Below are positions 1 through 8,331 of a DNA stretch of 64,000 nt, piece after piece (the stretch's first letter is position 1; each line of letters opens with the position of its first letter). Both the position numbers and the translations under genes were made by a program. The notes below the pieces were generated by a model. That model was not told where the DNA came from. It saw nothing but the letters and a program-made list of their open reading frames with translations, and did not search any database. The DNA comes from Anaerovibrio sp. JC8 (GTDB lineage: Bacteria; Bacillota; Negativicutes; Selenomonadales; Selenomonadaceae): the NCBI RefSeq assembly GCF_002100115.1, contig NZ_ANBM01000006.1, positions 157,372 to 221,371 on the forward strand, written 5' to 3'.

Positions 1-198
1 GTTTGCCATTTCTTCATCATCGAAGCCATCAACTTTATCCCACTTATATGCCGGCAAATAGCAATAAGCAGATTTAAAACCAAGGTGGATTGGTTTTTCC
101 ATATATACTTTTACATATTCTTTACCATTCTCATCAAAAAGAGCATCTGAATGCACTATCTGAGTACCATCATTTAATTCCATGAACTGGTGCATCAT
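1..198 (-). CDS. conserved small protein paired with UPF0175 gene, 3' end outside window
   Basis: Partial gene of 66 codons seen, running off the left edge. It starts at an ATG (198) preceded at 6 nt by a GAGAGGGTG ribosome binding site. The visible protein begins MMHQFMELNDGTQIVHSDAL and contains alternating charged and aromatic residues without membrane segments or a signal peptide. I do not recognise a named domain. It lies just downstream of the UPF0175-type gene on the same strand, so the two form a probable two-gene operon. It may be the partner of an antitoxin-like protein, but its function is unknown. Confidence 0.6.
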   Translation of the reverse strand, partial: MMHQFMELNDGTQIVHSDALFDENGKEYVKVYMEKPIHLGFKSAYCYLPAYKWDKVDGFDDEEMAN

Positions 199-224
199 AA
201 GAATCACCCTCTCGAAACCATACC

Positions 225-479
225 TTACGCATTTTTGAATTCATTTTCAAATTCCTCATCGTCATCAAACGAAAATATGGATACTTCAAACTCCGCAAGA
301 AAATGTATAAATTCTTCCTTAGACATTTCAGCCAAAGCAGCACAATACCCCAATGAAACCTGTTTCTTTTTGTATAAATCCACAGCATAGAGCCGTTTCA
401 TGTATAATGCAACCTCAGCCTGAGTTTTATGAACATTCAATAATACCTCATCAGGTATTTTTATAGCCAATGTACACAT
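225..479 (-). CDS. UPF0175 family antitoxin-like protein
   Basis: 84 residues. The N-terminal strand LAIKIPDEVL is followed by helices and the segment YKKKQVSLGYCAALAEMSKE, the pattern of UPF0175 proteins. These are small DNA-binding, antitoxin-like proteins often paired with PIN or DUF3368 toxins. The C-terminus is acidic. An ATG three codons upstream (488) also opens the frame, but the GGGAG ribosome binding site touches it, while the ATG at 479 has 9 nt spacing, so 479 is chosen. It is followed by the partial gene at the left edge. A toxin is not visible within the window, so the toxin-antitoxin role is inference. Confidence 0.65.
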   Translation of the reverse strand: MCTLAIKIPDEVLLNVHKTQAEVALYMKRLYAVDLYKKKQVSLGYCAALAEMSKEEFIHFLAEFEVSIFSFDDDEEFENEFKNA

Positions 480-499
480 AAATATCATCTCCCTTAAAG

Positions 500-1030
500 C
501 ACCTTTTACAGGGATAAGTAGCTAAATAGTGAACCTCTGTTCTCATACTAAATATAGCATAATACCTTACAGATTGCCAACAATTTATAATATTAGCCTT
601 ATAGACCCTTTCGGAAACCACAAGCAAACCTTATGAACCCCTCAAAGAGAACCCTCTAAAGCCTTGATAATATTGGTGTCAAGAGGTAATGGACTCACAG
701 GGCCCACTACCCCCTCCATCAGTAGAACAGTAAGAAAAGACCTACGAGATGTAAGATTAATAATATCCCTCTTTACTGCATATCCAATTCAAGCGACCTT
801 ATTTTCGGATAATAATCCAAAAACTAAAACAGACCGTGGAACCAGTAAAATCAATGGTTCCATGGTCTGTATTCTTATACCTTCCGATAATGTGCAGTTA
901 TCGGTATTCATAGTACCTTACAAAGTTTTTCCGACTTTATCAAGATAAGTGTGTAATTTTTTCTTATATTTGTTTGGGACTCGGAGAAAATACTTCTACA
1001 AGATAGCACAAAGAAAAATCCATATTAGAA
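500..1030. other. intergenic region without a convincing gene
   Basis: About 530 bases between the UPF0175 gene and the terminator of the next gene. Short open frames exist but have no ribosome binding site and no recognisable protein pattern. The region holds an inverted repeat at 831-868 and a second short palindrome near 886-906 (CCGATAA/TTATCGG arms). It may contain decayed mobile DNA, but I found no transposase remnant. Confidence 0.4.
831..868 (-). terminator. perfect-stem hairpin, possible terminator
   Basis: AGACCGTGGAACC pairs with GGTTCCATGGTCT (one mismatch) around a 12-nt loop. Read on the minus strand it is followed by TGTTTT. No gene ends nearby on that strand within 150 bases, so the assignment is weak. 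Confidence 0.35.
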
Positions 1031-1038
1031 ACATAAAT

Positions 1039-1069
1039 GGGGCTGACCATCAAAATGACAGTCAGCCCC
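1039..1069 (-). terminator. probable terminator of the 454-residue protein gene
   Basis: GGGGCTGAC and GTCAGCCCC arms form a 9-bp stem just past the stop codon of the gene ending at 1092. The U-run after the stem is short, so termination strength is uncertain. Confidence 0.5.
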
Positions 1070-1091
1070 AATACTTATTACCGTGGATTAT

Positions 1092-2456
1092 TTATCCCAA
1101 AACGTGCGCCTTGTCATATTCAAGCTTTGTGCCTTGCAAGGTTTGTATCTGATTTTGATAGCTTTCTATCATCCGCCTGTAGGTTGCAGCCTGCCGTTTC
1201 TGGCTGTCGCTTAATTCTGCAACATTCTGCAATGAAGATAATTTTTTCCGGGTTTCCTTGATTTTGTTTTGCAGCATTTCTATCTGCACATCAGTAGGTG
1301 TTTGTGGTGAGGCCGGATTATGCTTGATAAATTCTTCCTCTTGCTGTGCTTTGGTCATAAAGAGCTTGCCGGTTGTCGGGTTGTATAAATCCCCATTATC
1401 GCTTTCTACCATGTAATAAGGAACATTGCCCGTTTGATGTAGCCCAAAGTAAATGCTGCTGGAAGTGTGGGTATGCACAGCACCAAAGCCGTGGTACAGA
1501 TAGTCTGAATAATCTCGTCTGCTGGAATAGGACTCGGTGATATGGGTGTTGTAGTTAACTTCAGTCCAGAAGTCCTTGGCAGTGGCACCTTTCTTGGTGG
1601 TATCGAAGTCCTCATACATATCAAGGGTTACTGCCGCATACTTGTTATACACCGTGCTTTTCAGTTCCTGGGAGAAACTTCCTTTACGCCACTGGCAGGC
1701 GATTTTCCAGTCCTCGATTAGACTTTCATCGTTAGTGTCCATGATATTCTTGGTGATTTCCGCATAGCTTTCGTAGGTGCCATTTACGATATTTTCCCAA
1801 ATATCCATGTGGTCCTGATGTTGGGCCATGGTCTGGAAGGTGTAATCGTCTACTCTGAACAATAAGCCGTCCAATGCTTTTGTGATGTTGCCCTCGGAAC
1901 CATTGGTCACGATGGCTACTCCCGTGTTCTGTCTGATTTTATCCGCAAAATCAAACATACTTTGGTCGTATATTCCTGCGTTCTTGTAGCTATTTTGCCA
2001 GTGGTAGGACTCTGCTGCCGCCAGTAATTCATCTACATCATTCTGGCTTTTTGTACCACCCTGGGCCGCCATTCTCTTGTAGGTTTCATCATTGGCGAAA
2101 TCTGCCCAAACGTCCTTTATATAACCATCATCTACATCATCAACGCAAGGGTCCGTTTTGCGGTTTACCCCGGCATATACATTAAGGGCCCGCAGTGAGT
2201 CATAATCCTGCTTCATGTGTTCCTGTACAATATCTGCCTTGAATAGAGATGAATTTTGATATAACGCAGTGCGGGCTGCTTCGGCCTCATGCAATGTTTT
2301 ATAGCGCTTGCTAAATTCCACCTCATAAGCCGGTGCATTGGCATGATCTTGTGTCGACATGCTACGCAGGGCACGTTCATCTCTCGTTACCGAGTATAAT
2401 GGCATTTTGCTATCAGTATGATAGCCAGGCAGGTAAATATCAACTCCTACAAACAT
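1092..2456 (-). CDS. uncharacterised 454-residue protein with C-terminal coiled coil
   Basis: No signal peptide or membrane segment, so presumably cytoplasmic, or secreted by a route without a Sec signal. The first 380 residues are mixed alpha/beta, rich in Tyr, Asp and Thr. Residues about 390-445 (from VQIEMLQNKIKETRKKLSSL onward) form a strongly predicted coiled coil rich in Gln. I recognise no domain. The start is an ATG with a good AAGGAGGG site 7 nt upstream. It is monocistronic, with a hairpin after the stop. Together with the genes at 2822 and 34404 it belongs to a set of soluble, low-similarity proteins in this window. A role as a secreted effector or surface-associated protein is only a guess. 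Confidence 0.55.
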   Translation of the reverse strand: MFVGVDIYLPGYHTDSKMPLYSVTRDERALRSMSTQDHANAPAYEVEFSKRYKTLHEAEAARTALYQNSSLFKADIVQEHMKQDYDSLRALNVYAGVNRKTDPCVDDVDDGYIKDVWADFANDETYKRMAAQGGTKSQNDVDELLAAAESYHWQNSYKNAGIYDQSMFDFADKIRQNTGVAIVTNGSEGNITKALDGLLFRVDDYTFQTMAQHQDHMDIWENIVNGTYESYAEITKNIMDTNDESLIEDWKIACQWRKGSFSQELKSTVYNKYAAVTLDMYEDFDTTKKGATAKDFWTEVNYNTHITESYSSRRDYSDYLYHGFGAVHTHTSSSIYFGLHQTGNVPYYMVESDNGDLYNPTTGKLFMTKAQQEEEFIKHNPASPQTPTDVQIEMLQNKIKETRKKLSSLQNVAELSDSQKRQAATYRRMIESYQNQIQTLQGTKLEYDKAHVLG

Positions 2457-2459
2457 TTA

Positions 2460-2821
2460 CTTTTTCCCTCCTTGCATATCTGATATAGACATTTAACGCA
2501 AAATGCCTATACCAGTTCCTAAATACTTTTCTAAATAATATCGTCATAAAAATATAATTTTATAAATTAAAATTTGAGTTTTACAGATAAATTTATAAAG
2601 ATAAACGATTTTTACTAAAATTATAGAGGAAAAATATAATGGTTCTAAACATCCAAATAAAAAGAAAGTGCGTAAGTTTAGTTACCGGTAACTTACACAC
2701 TTAATTTTACACTCTCAATACAGGAAAAGCCCTGTTCAGTTGACATCATCTGCCTACCGAATAGGGCTTTTTTTACATTTCCTGTTCCTAGCCAATCGTT
2801 TCAAGTATTGATTGAAACCGT
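2460..2821. other. intergenic region with palindromes
   Basis: About 360 bases, strongly AT-rich in the first half. It contains the 12-bp perfect palindrome GTTACCGGTAAC near 2681-2692 and a longer hairpin at 2725-2771. No coding potential seen. Confidence 0.5.
2725..2771 (+). terminator. hairpin with U-run on the plus strand
   Basis: AAAAGCCCTgt and GAATAGGGCTTTT arms around a 25-nt loop, followed by a run of T on the plus strand. Minus-strand reading gives TTTTCC, so it could also end the gene stopping at 2822. No plus-strand gene was found upstream. Confidence 0.45.
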
Positions 2822-3580
2822 CTAAATCAGCATATTAATTGTCATTATGCTCTGTTCTTCCTGGGTTGGTTCACGATCTGGTAAACTGCCCATCCGCTGC
2901 TTGGCATCTGCCAGAAGTCTTTTCACCTTTTCTACTTCAGCCGCATCACACATATTCTGCTTATACCCATTTTCAACTTCCTGCAAATCCTGTTCTAACA
3001 GAGCTATTATAGCCTGCATATCCTTTTGAGTAGCAGCTGCCGCAATCTGACGACTACGTTTTCCTTCATTAACGGAAACCGTGGTTTTCGATGATTCTGC
3101 CGTCACTTCACCATTTTCATCAACAATAATTCTCATACCCTGAAAGCCCACTTCATCCTTATGGCTGTTATATGACTCATCCGCTGCTCGCAATATGTCA
3201 AAGAGTCGTTCGCAACTGTCACTATCCGTCAGGCATTTCTTTAAATATTTACTGGAAATACTGGTCATGCCACCATTGACTACATTGAAATTTTCACGTA
3301 AATATTTTGTCAGCTCATCAACACTTCCAAAATTTGTACTTTTACTAGTAGCCATTGTATTTTGCAGATGAGCCTCTGAGACAGCCGAACCGACTTGGGA
3401 CAATGATGATATTTCCACCATATCGCCGTCCTGATTTTTTATCAGACCTGTCGGTTCTTGCTCTGCCTTGCGTGCATCGCTTTCTTGCTTCACACGATTG
3501 CCTACATCTTTGGCCTGCTGCCGAATACCTGTGAGGCTACCTAAAGGTCTACCGCCAAAACTGATACCATTTTCTCCCAT
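2822..3580 (-). CDS. uncharacterised 252-residue protein, DUF6033-like pattern
   Basis: Soluble protein with a disordered N-terminus (first 90 residues, starting MGENGISFGGRPLGSL). A core from about 92 to 165 contains FNVVNGGMTSISSKYLKKCL and a strand EVTAESSKTT. The tail is helical. The core resembles, from memory, the DUF6033 group found mostly in Firmicutes, whose function is unknown. No signal peptide. The start has a GGAGGG ribosome binding site 7 nt upstream. It stands alone between the tmRNA terminator and the 454-residue gene. The helical C-terminus (AEVEKVKRLLADAKQRM) could mediate binding to a partner. Confidence 0.5.
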   Translation of the reverse strand: MGENGISFGGRPLGSLTGIRQQAKDVGNRVKQESDARKAEQEPTGLIKNQDGDMVEISSLSQVGSAVSEAHLQNTMATSKSTNFGSVDELTKYLRENFNVVNGGMTSISSKYLKKCLTDSDSCERLFDILRAADESYNSHKDEVGFQGMRIIVDENGEVTAESSKTTVSVNEGKRSRQIAAAATQKDMQAIIALLEQDLQEVENGYKQNMCDAAEVEKVKRLLADAKQRMGSLPDREPTQEEQSIMTINMLI

Positions 3581-3755
3581 GGTTGTTCCCTCCTTGGTTT
3601 TCTTCCTTGTATCCTTACATCTAGCTTCAAAAACTGCTCTTCATTGAAAACGAACACGATACTCCTCAACAATTTATCGATATTTTAGGCAGATAGTTTT
3701 ATTAAATAATTCCTAATAGACCAGCAGCCAAGAAAAAAGCTTATTGACACACAAA

Positions 3756-3788
3756 AAGACCAGAACCACTCTAGACGGTTCTGGTCTT
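3756..3788 (-). terminator. ssrA terminator
   Basis: AAGACCAGAACC and GGTTCTGGTCTT form a perfect 12-bp stem with a 9-nt loop. On the minus strand it is followed by a T-rich tract, 40 nt downstream of the tmRNA 3' end. Confidence 0.8.
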
Positions 3789-3827
3789 CTTTATTACAGA
3801 CGAAAATCTCATTTTCGTCTTAATTGA

Positions 3828-4179
3828 TGGTGGAGATGAGGAGAATCGAACTCCTGTCCGAAAGCGTTGTTATATAGACTTCTCCGAGCGCAGTCAATGT
3901 TTAAATTTAAGAGCTGGGCAGACACAGACAACCGCCGTCCCTCCGATCCTGGAGAAATTTCCCCTCAGGCCTCCAGGAGTCAGCCCTTTGGGTATCCCGC
4001 TATTGGCCTCTTATCCGCTCACGCGGGAGATAAGCAGACAGAGGTTAGCATTAAGCTGCTAAAGCGTAGTTTTCGTTTGCTTTTATATTTAAAGCGTTTT
4101 CACCTTACTAACGGGGCTAGGTGACCCCCCGGCTCGCTATCCATACTCCAGCCACCCCCGTCGAAACCTTTACATCCCC
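3828..4179 (-). ncRNA. ssrA: transfer-messenger RNA (tmRNA)
   Basis: Rescues stalled ribosomes and tags nascent proteins for proteolysis. The 5' end GGGGATG pairs with CATCTCC before the encoded ACCA, giving the tRNA-Ala-like acceptor. The 5' sequence GTAAAGGTTTCGACGGGG and the T-arm GTTCGATTC are diagnostic. Length 352 nt. The tag reading frame lies at 4051-4080 and encodes ANENYALAA followed by TAA, ending in the usual protease-recognised LAA. A strong promoter lies about 50 nt upstream of the mature 5' end and a terminator follows. It is a one-piece tmRNA. Presence of this chromosomal gene matters when judging whether the replicon is a plasmid. Confidence 0.97.
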
Positions 4180-4236
4180 CTGTAAAGGGCAATCTCAGGT
4201 TGTTAGAGATTTCTGATATATGAATTAGTGTTCTCT

Positions 4237-4264
4237 ATTATAACAATAATCCACAATAAGTCAA
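4237..4264 (-). promoter_or_regulatory. ssrA promoter (housekeeping sigma)
   Basis: Minus strand -35 TTGACT (4264-4259), 16-bp spacer, -10 TATAAT (4242-4237). Transcription would start near 4230 and leave a leader of about 50 nt that is processed off. Confidence 0.8.
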
Positions 4265-4273
4265 GTAAAATGA

Positions 4274-4382
4274 GACTTATTCAGTGGAAAGATTATTCTT
4301 TCACTGAATTTAGTCGAATAAATCCAGAGCTCTACGGATGCTTAGTCCACACCTTGCAAAAAGGGCTTTAGCAACCGTTAGC
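4274..4382 (+). repeat. structured dispersed repeat, copy A (shorter)
   Basis: Shares ordered blocks with the reverse complement of 49923-50088: GACTTATTCAG, CTGAATTTAGTCGAAT, TACGGATGCTTAG and TTAGCAACCGTTAGC. The first two blocks pair with each other (GACT.ATTCAG with CTGAAT..AGTC) to form a long stem. The middle is about 57 nt shorter than in the other copy. It abuts the 3' end of the ASCH-like gene. It could be a noncoding RNA or a nonautonomous IS200/IS605-type remnant; the nature is inferred. Confidence 0.6.
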
Positions 4383-4388
4383 GTGGGG

Positions 4389-4736
4389 TCAGTCCAGCAC
4401 TTCCGTGAAATAAATAACCGTTACGGTATCATCCATGGTGATGCGCTTCTGGTAAATCTGCTCAAAGTCAGCCACCAGCTCCTCACGGGAGTTAATCTCA
4501 GGGTTCTGCTGACCCAAATCCTCTGAGGTCAGATTCGCCATGGTCTTTACCCGAACCTTGTCAAGGAAGGCAGAATACAGCTTCTTTTTAGGAGTGAACT
4601 TCTTGCCAACGGTAATCCAGACGATGGAATTTTCCGGGAACTGATCGCTCACATCACCCAGACGAACGGTACAGCGCTTGGTACGGGCCTCCAGCATTTT
4701 CGCATGCTTTTCAGCCTGAAAATTTAATGACATCAT
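4389..4736 (-). CDS. ASCH-like RNA-binding domain protein
   Basis: 115 residues. The pattern FQAEKHAKMLEARTKRCTVRLGDV, then VWITVGKKF and a C-terminal VTVIYFTEV strand, matches a compact beta-barrel of the ASCH/PUA-related type that I recall from Firmicute genomes. The family is thought to bind RNA or nucleotides; no catalytic residues can be named from sequence alone. An AGGAG ribosome binding site is 9 nt from the first of two ATGs. The gene is monocistronic and its stop is 6 nt from the structured repeat. Assignment rests on motif memory only. Confidence 0.55.
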   Translation of the reverse strand: MMSLNFQAEKHAKMLEARTKRCTVRLGDVSDQFPENSIVWITVGKKFTPKKKLYSAFLDKVRVKTMANLTSEDLGQQNPEINSREELVADFEQIYQKRITMDDTVTVIYFTEVLD

Positions 4737-4848
4737 AACTTATCACTCCTAATATTAAAATTGACACAAGTTTCGTCAGAGTCTACACAGACCTAACATA
4801 GAAACAGTTTAACACATTTTTGTGTTGTAATAAAGAAAAGTGTAAAGA

Positions 4849-5778
4849 TTATTTTTTCTGCTCGGAAACCTTAGGAATTTCCTTTTGTACGGCATTGTTC
4901 AGCACATCATCAGGAATAACAACATTATTCACGGAGCCGTAATTGGATGCGGCAAAGTTTATCTCTATGGTGCTGGCATCAATAATGGCCATCATGCCGC
5001 TGTCCTCCTTCATGTCCTTGAAAACCGCCTTGGCAGCTGCCCGCACCTGAGGAGTGAGATCTGCATGGAGGCTGCTGAACTGGTGCTGAACCTCATCAAT
5101 GATGATGGTGCTCTCAATGTCCCCCATATTGCTCAGGATGTCCTCCAGAAGCTTTTTGTCAGACTCCTTGCCGCCCTTTTTCACATTGTCCAGATTATAT
5201 ATCTTCATTACATAATCCTTCACCTTCTGGCCATCCAGGGTAACAATATAGCTCTGCTCGGCGCCCTCACGGGGACCATAGCTGACACTCTTTACCACAT
5301 CAGGCATATCTACAGTAAGGCTTTTCTGGAGAGCTGCTTCCATGGCCTTGTCATCGACCTTGCCATAAACGTATTTATCCCAGCTGCCATTTTGGTTCTG
5401 GGAATAAAACTCAACGTTCTTGGCAGTTTCCCGGCAATAGAAATTGTATTTGACAGCCCCATTAGGAACATCGGCCACCTTCATTACAACCTCACTACTG
5501 CCCTTGGAAACAAAAACAGGCTTGGAAACAAAATCGCAGGTTCCGGTCATATCCCCGCCAAAAATCGGAGAGTTGAAATCAATCTTGAAGGCCAAGGTAC
5601 CATTATCCATATCCCTAAGGCTGGCCAGAGAATCTATCAGCTGGGTTCTGGCATCCACCTCCATAACCGCTGCCGACTGTATTTCCTCAGCATAAACTGT
5701 GGAATCCGTAAAACCCGGAGTACCAAGCATCAACGCACAAGCCACACCTGCTGCCAAAAGCTTATTTTTTAATTTCAT
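4849..5778 (-). CDS. exported protein, LppX/LolA-like or DUF6612-like fold
   Basis: 309 residues. The N-terminus MKLKNKLLAAGVACALMLG with cleavage expected near VYA-EE is a Sec signal peptide. No lipobox is seen, so the protein should be free in the periplasm. The mature part alternates strands with phrases like GTLAFKIDFNSPIFGGDMTG and QSYIVTLDGQKVKDYVMKI, typical of the half-barrel lipoprotein-carrier-like proteins that measure 'fraction of substrate' folds (DUF6612 and LppX/LolA relatives). An ATG three codons upstream lies on the ribosome binding site (AAAGGATG), so the start at 5778 with 9-nt spacing is preferred. Monocistronic. Ligand unknown. Confidence 0.6.
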   Translation of the reverse strand: MKLKNKLLAAGVACALMLGTPGFTDSTVYAEEIQSAAVMEVDARTQLIDSLASLRDMDNGTLAFKIDFNSPIFGGDMTGTCDFVSKPVFVSKGSSEVVMKVADVPNGAVKYNFYCRETAKNVEFYSQNQNGSWDKYVYGKVDDKAMEAALQKSLTVDMPDVVKSVSYGPREGAEQSYIVTLDGQKVKDYVMKIYNLDNVKKGGKESDKKLLEDILSNMGDIESTIIIDEVQHQFSSLHADLTPQVRAAAKAVFKDMKEDSGMMAIIDASTIEINFAASNYGSVNNVVIPDDVLNNAVQKEIPKVSEQKK

Positions 5779-5839
5779 AGAAATCATCCTTTCAACTTTT
5801 GTTTAAATTATTAGGTTACCTTTATTATTTAGGTATTGC

Positions 5840-6706
5840 TTACTCTGTATCCAATGGCACCTTAAAGGCCGGTGGCGGATATTCTCCATCCAGGGCCTTC
5901 AGCTCAGCCGCAGTCAGCTCAAGCTCAGCTGACTGGACATTTTCCTTTATATGAGTGGCCGAGGAGCTCTTTGGTATAGCTATCGTATGGCCGTTGCGGA
6001 TATTCCACGCCAGCAGCACCTGAGACGGGGTAACCCCATGGGCCTTTGCGATGTCGCAAACCACAGGATTTTCACGAAGTCCCCTGCTGAGCCGCCCCCC
6101 CTGGGCCAACGGACAATATGACATAAGCACAATACCATGCCCATTCATATAATCAATAAGATTGAACTCTATACCTCTTGACCCCAGATGATAAAGCACC
6201 TGATTTACCTGGCACTTCTCTCCCCCTGGAATCTTCAGCAGCTTCTCCATGTCCTTGGTGTCAAAATTCGAAACGCCCCAGCTGCGGATAAGGCCCTCAT
6301 CCTGCAGGGCATTCAGTCCTTCCACCACTTCTTCCATGGGAACATTGCCAATCCAGTGATAAAGATACATATCCAGATAATCCAGCCCCAGCCGCTCCAG
6401 ACTTTTCACGCAGGAGTTGCGCATATCCTTCCTGCCGGCGTTCCACGGAAGCACCTTGGACACCACAAATACGTCCTCCCGTTTCCCTTCCTTGAAATAC
6501 TGGTCAAGAGCCTTGCCTACCAATATTTCCGAGCGGCCATCACCATACATTTCCGCCGTATCAATGAGGCCCATTCCAGACCGGAGGCCAGTGAGTATTG
6601 CTTCAATTTCCTGCTTTTCCTTGGCAGGCTCATCACCGATCATCCAGGTGCCGAGACCAATAGGGGGTAAAATAGAGCCATTCTTTAATGTAACTTGCTT
6701 ATTCAT
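5840..6706 (-). CDS. aldo/keto reductase
   Basis: 288 residues, the usual length for the family. It is an NADPH-dependent TIM-barrel oxidoreductase acting on aldehydes or ketones. The catalytic tetrad is visible: Asp and Tyr in LIDTAEMYGDG, Lys in VVSKVLPWN and His in YLYHWIG. The cofactor phosphate-binding end is IPKSSSATHIKEN. Of three in-frame ATGs the third (6706) has 8-nt spacing from GGAGG, so it is chosen over 6721. The gene stands alone; the substrate cannot be inferred from neighbours. Confidence 0.9.
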   Translation of the reverse strand: MNKQVTLKNGSILPPIGLGTWMIGDEPAKEKQEIEAILTGLRSGMGLIDTAEMYGDGRSEILVGKALDQYFKEGKREDVFVVSKVLPWNAGRKDMRNSCVKSLERLGLDYLDMYLYHWIGNVPMEEVVEGLNALQDEGLIRSWGVSNFDTKDMEKLLKIPGGEKCQVNQVLYHLGSRGIEFNLIDYMNGHGIVLMSYCPLAQGGRLSRGLRENPVVCDIAKAHGVTPSQVLLAWNIRNGHTIAIPKSSSATHIKENVQSAELELTAAELKALDGEYPPPAFKVPLDTE

Positions 6707-6977
6707 AGCCATAACCTCCATTACCGTTATTATAACGCAGATACTGGTATTTTTCTTTTAGATATAGATTAAAATGCGTGTGAAATTTTGCTCAAATGAA
6801 ATATAACAAAATTGTTAGAAAACATATATTAAAGTTCTATGGAGGTATAGCCCATTATAGGACTATAGTCCCTTTCGTGTTTTCGAAACAAGCAGTATAA
6901 TATGCACTGTAAGTTGAAGAAACCCAGTAAACCGTTGATATTACTGAGGTTATGACTGTTCAGGAGGCGAAAACAAC
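6707..6977. promoter_or_regulatory. intergenic region with promoter for the small-protein gene
   Basis: Holds a TATAAT box at 6896-6901 on the plus strand with a weak -35, leaving a leader of about 70 nt before the small-protein ribosome binding site. The rest is AT-rich without coding potential. Confidence 0.4.
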
Positions 6978-7052
6978 ATGGATATGGCAATTATTGCAGA
7001 CGGCATTCTCAAGGCTATCACTCTGGCTGGCGTTTATGCTTTCATTAAGTAA
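6978..7052 (+). CDS. 24-residue hydrophobic small protein
   Basis: A very short gene: AGGAGG site, 10-nt spacing, ATG at 6978 and TAA at 7050. The product is MDMAIIADGILKAITLAGVY plus AFIK. It is mainly hydrophobic with one Asp and two Lys and is long enough for one amphipathic or membrane helix. A strong terminator follows 18 nt after the stop and a promoter-like TATAAT lies upstream, so it looks like a complete transcription unit. I do not recognise it. Small membrane proteins or type I toxins have this form, but nothing fixes the role. Confidence 0.6.
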   Translation: MDMAIIADGILKAITLAGVYAFIK

Positions 7053-7069
7053 TTAAGACATACATGCTA

Positions 7070-7107
7070 AAAGGTCAAACCCTTGGCTACGAAGGGCTTG
7101 ACCTTTT
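7070..7107 (+). terminator. terminator of small-protein gene
   Basis: AAAGGTCAA and TTGACCTTT arms with an inner CCTT/AAGG pair, followed by a T-run. A strong intrinsic terminator. It also lies past the end of the thiolase gene on the other strand. Confidence 0.9.
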
Positions 7108-7144
7108 TTATTGTCTCAAAATATATCTATGTATTGTCAGTATA

Positions 7145-8296
7145 TTAGCATTTCTTTACAAGAATGCTCTGCCCCATGCCACCGGCCCCGGCAATGGACA
7201 ATATACCCAAAGACCCATGGCGAAGCTCCAAGGCCCGCAGAAGATGAATCATGATAATGCCACCGGAGGCCCCATAAGGATGGCCATAGGCCAAGGCTCC
7301 GCCCAGCATGTTATAGCGGTCGATAAGGTCCGGATACTTTCGCTGGAAAAGCACATCTATTACCGCAAAGGCCTCATTAAATTCGATGGCAGCCATGTCA
7401 CCGTAGGTAAAATCATGACGGGCCAGCAGCTTGTCAGCCGTCAGCATGGCACCCCGGGGGCTCTCCACTGGGCTTCCTCCCGCAGCACAGGTCCCCAATA
7501 TTTCCGCCTGCGGGGAAAATTCCGGATGATCCTGAAGCCATTTTCCAGATACCAGCACCACAAAGGCCGCCCCATCATTGATAAGGCAGGAATTTCCAGC
7601 CGTAAGGAGGGAGCCTTCTCCCAAAATCCTCGGGAGACGCCCCAGAAAACGCTGGTTCATTTTGGAACGGATACCATCATCCTGTGTGATACCCTCCACC
7701 GGCACGATCTGCTCCTTCAGCAGCTCCTTCTGGGCACACTCCGTTGCCAGCTGATGGGAACGCAGGGTCCAAAAATCCAGTTCTTCCTTGGTGACCTTCT
7801 CAGCCTCCATGGTGGCCTCAGCCCCCCGCAGCATGGCGTCCTCCGCTATTTTCCCCGGAGAGAACTGAGCCGTCATATAACGGCCATCCCCCTGAGGAGT
7901 ATGGCTGTAGCGCTCGTCCCGGGCATTATAAATCCGCACCGGCTGCAAAGAGGAGCTTTCCATACCGCCACAGATATACATATCCCCGTTGCCGCTGGCT
8001 ATCTGGGCATAGCCCATGGCAATAGCCGCTGCCCCGGAGGCACACTGCATATCCACGGTAAAGGCCGGCACTTCCTCAGGCAGACCCGCTGTAAGACACA
8101 TGAGCCGGGCAATATTGCCCCCGGTCCCCACTGCATTTCCTGCAATAACGCCGTCCGGCAATATACCCGGCCCCAATTTTTCCATAATAGCCTGCACCAC
8201 AAAGGCTCCCAGCTTTTCCGCCGGGATAAACTTGAATTTATTGTTTTTGGTTACAATGGGGGTCCGCCGCCCCCACAATACGTACACCTTTTCCAC
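7145..8296 (-). CDS. thiolase-family protein (YhfS-like) lacking the second catalytic cysteine
   Basis: 383 residues. Thiolases condense or cleave acyl-CoA units using two Cys, His and Asn residues. The nucleophile Cys85 is present in DMQCASGAAA, NEAF is present in EFNEAFAV, and the His in GGALAYGHPYGASGG is present. The usual C-terminal CxGGG is replaced by SIAGAGGMG, without cysteine. The enzyme may therefore be thiolytic only, altered or inactive. It is last in the bioY operon, matching the Bacillus subtilis order bioY(yhfU)-yhfT-yhfS. Its role is presumably in handling acyl-CoA connected with biotin or pimelate metabolism (inference). Confidence 0.8.
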   Translation of the reverse strand: MEKVYVLWGRRTPIVTKNNKFKFIPAEKLGAFVVQAIMEKLGPGILPDGVIAGNAVGTGGNIARLMCLTAGLPEEVPAFTVDMQCASGAAAIAMGYAQIASGNGDMYICGGMESSSLQPVRIYNARDERYSHTPQGDGRYMTAQFSPGKIAEDAMLRGAEATMEAEKVTKEELDFWTLRSHQLATECAQKELLKEQIVPVEGITQDDGIRSKMNQRFLGRLPRILGEGSLLTAGNSCLINDGAAFVVLVSGKWLQDHPEFSPQAEILGTCAAGGSPVESPRGAMLTADKLLARHDFTYGDMAAIEFNEAFAVIDVLFQRKYPDLIDRYNMLGGALAYGHPYGASGGIIMIHLLRALELRHGSLGILSIAGAGGMGQSILVKKC

Positions 8297-8331
8297 GAAG
8301 CAGCCTCTTATATACTCTACTTAGCTCTATA

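Noticed and set aside
664..948. 94-codon plus-strand frame in the left intergenic region
   Set aside because: No ribosome binding site, crosses a terminator-like hairpin and has no protein-like pattern.
3867..4124. 85-codon frame within ssrA
   Set aside because: Lies on the strand opposite to tmRNA and inside its structured sequence.
5444..5695. Open reading frames on the plus strand over the exported-protein gene, including a 295-codon frame at 4885-5772
   Set aside because: Reverse-strand shadows of a well-supported minus-strand gene with signal peptide and ribosome binding site; no ribosome site or domain pattern of their own.
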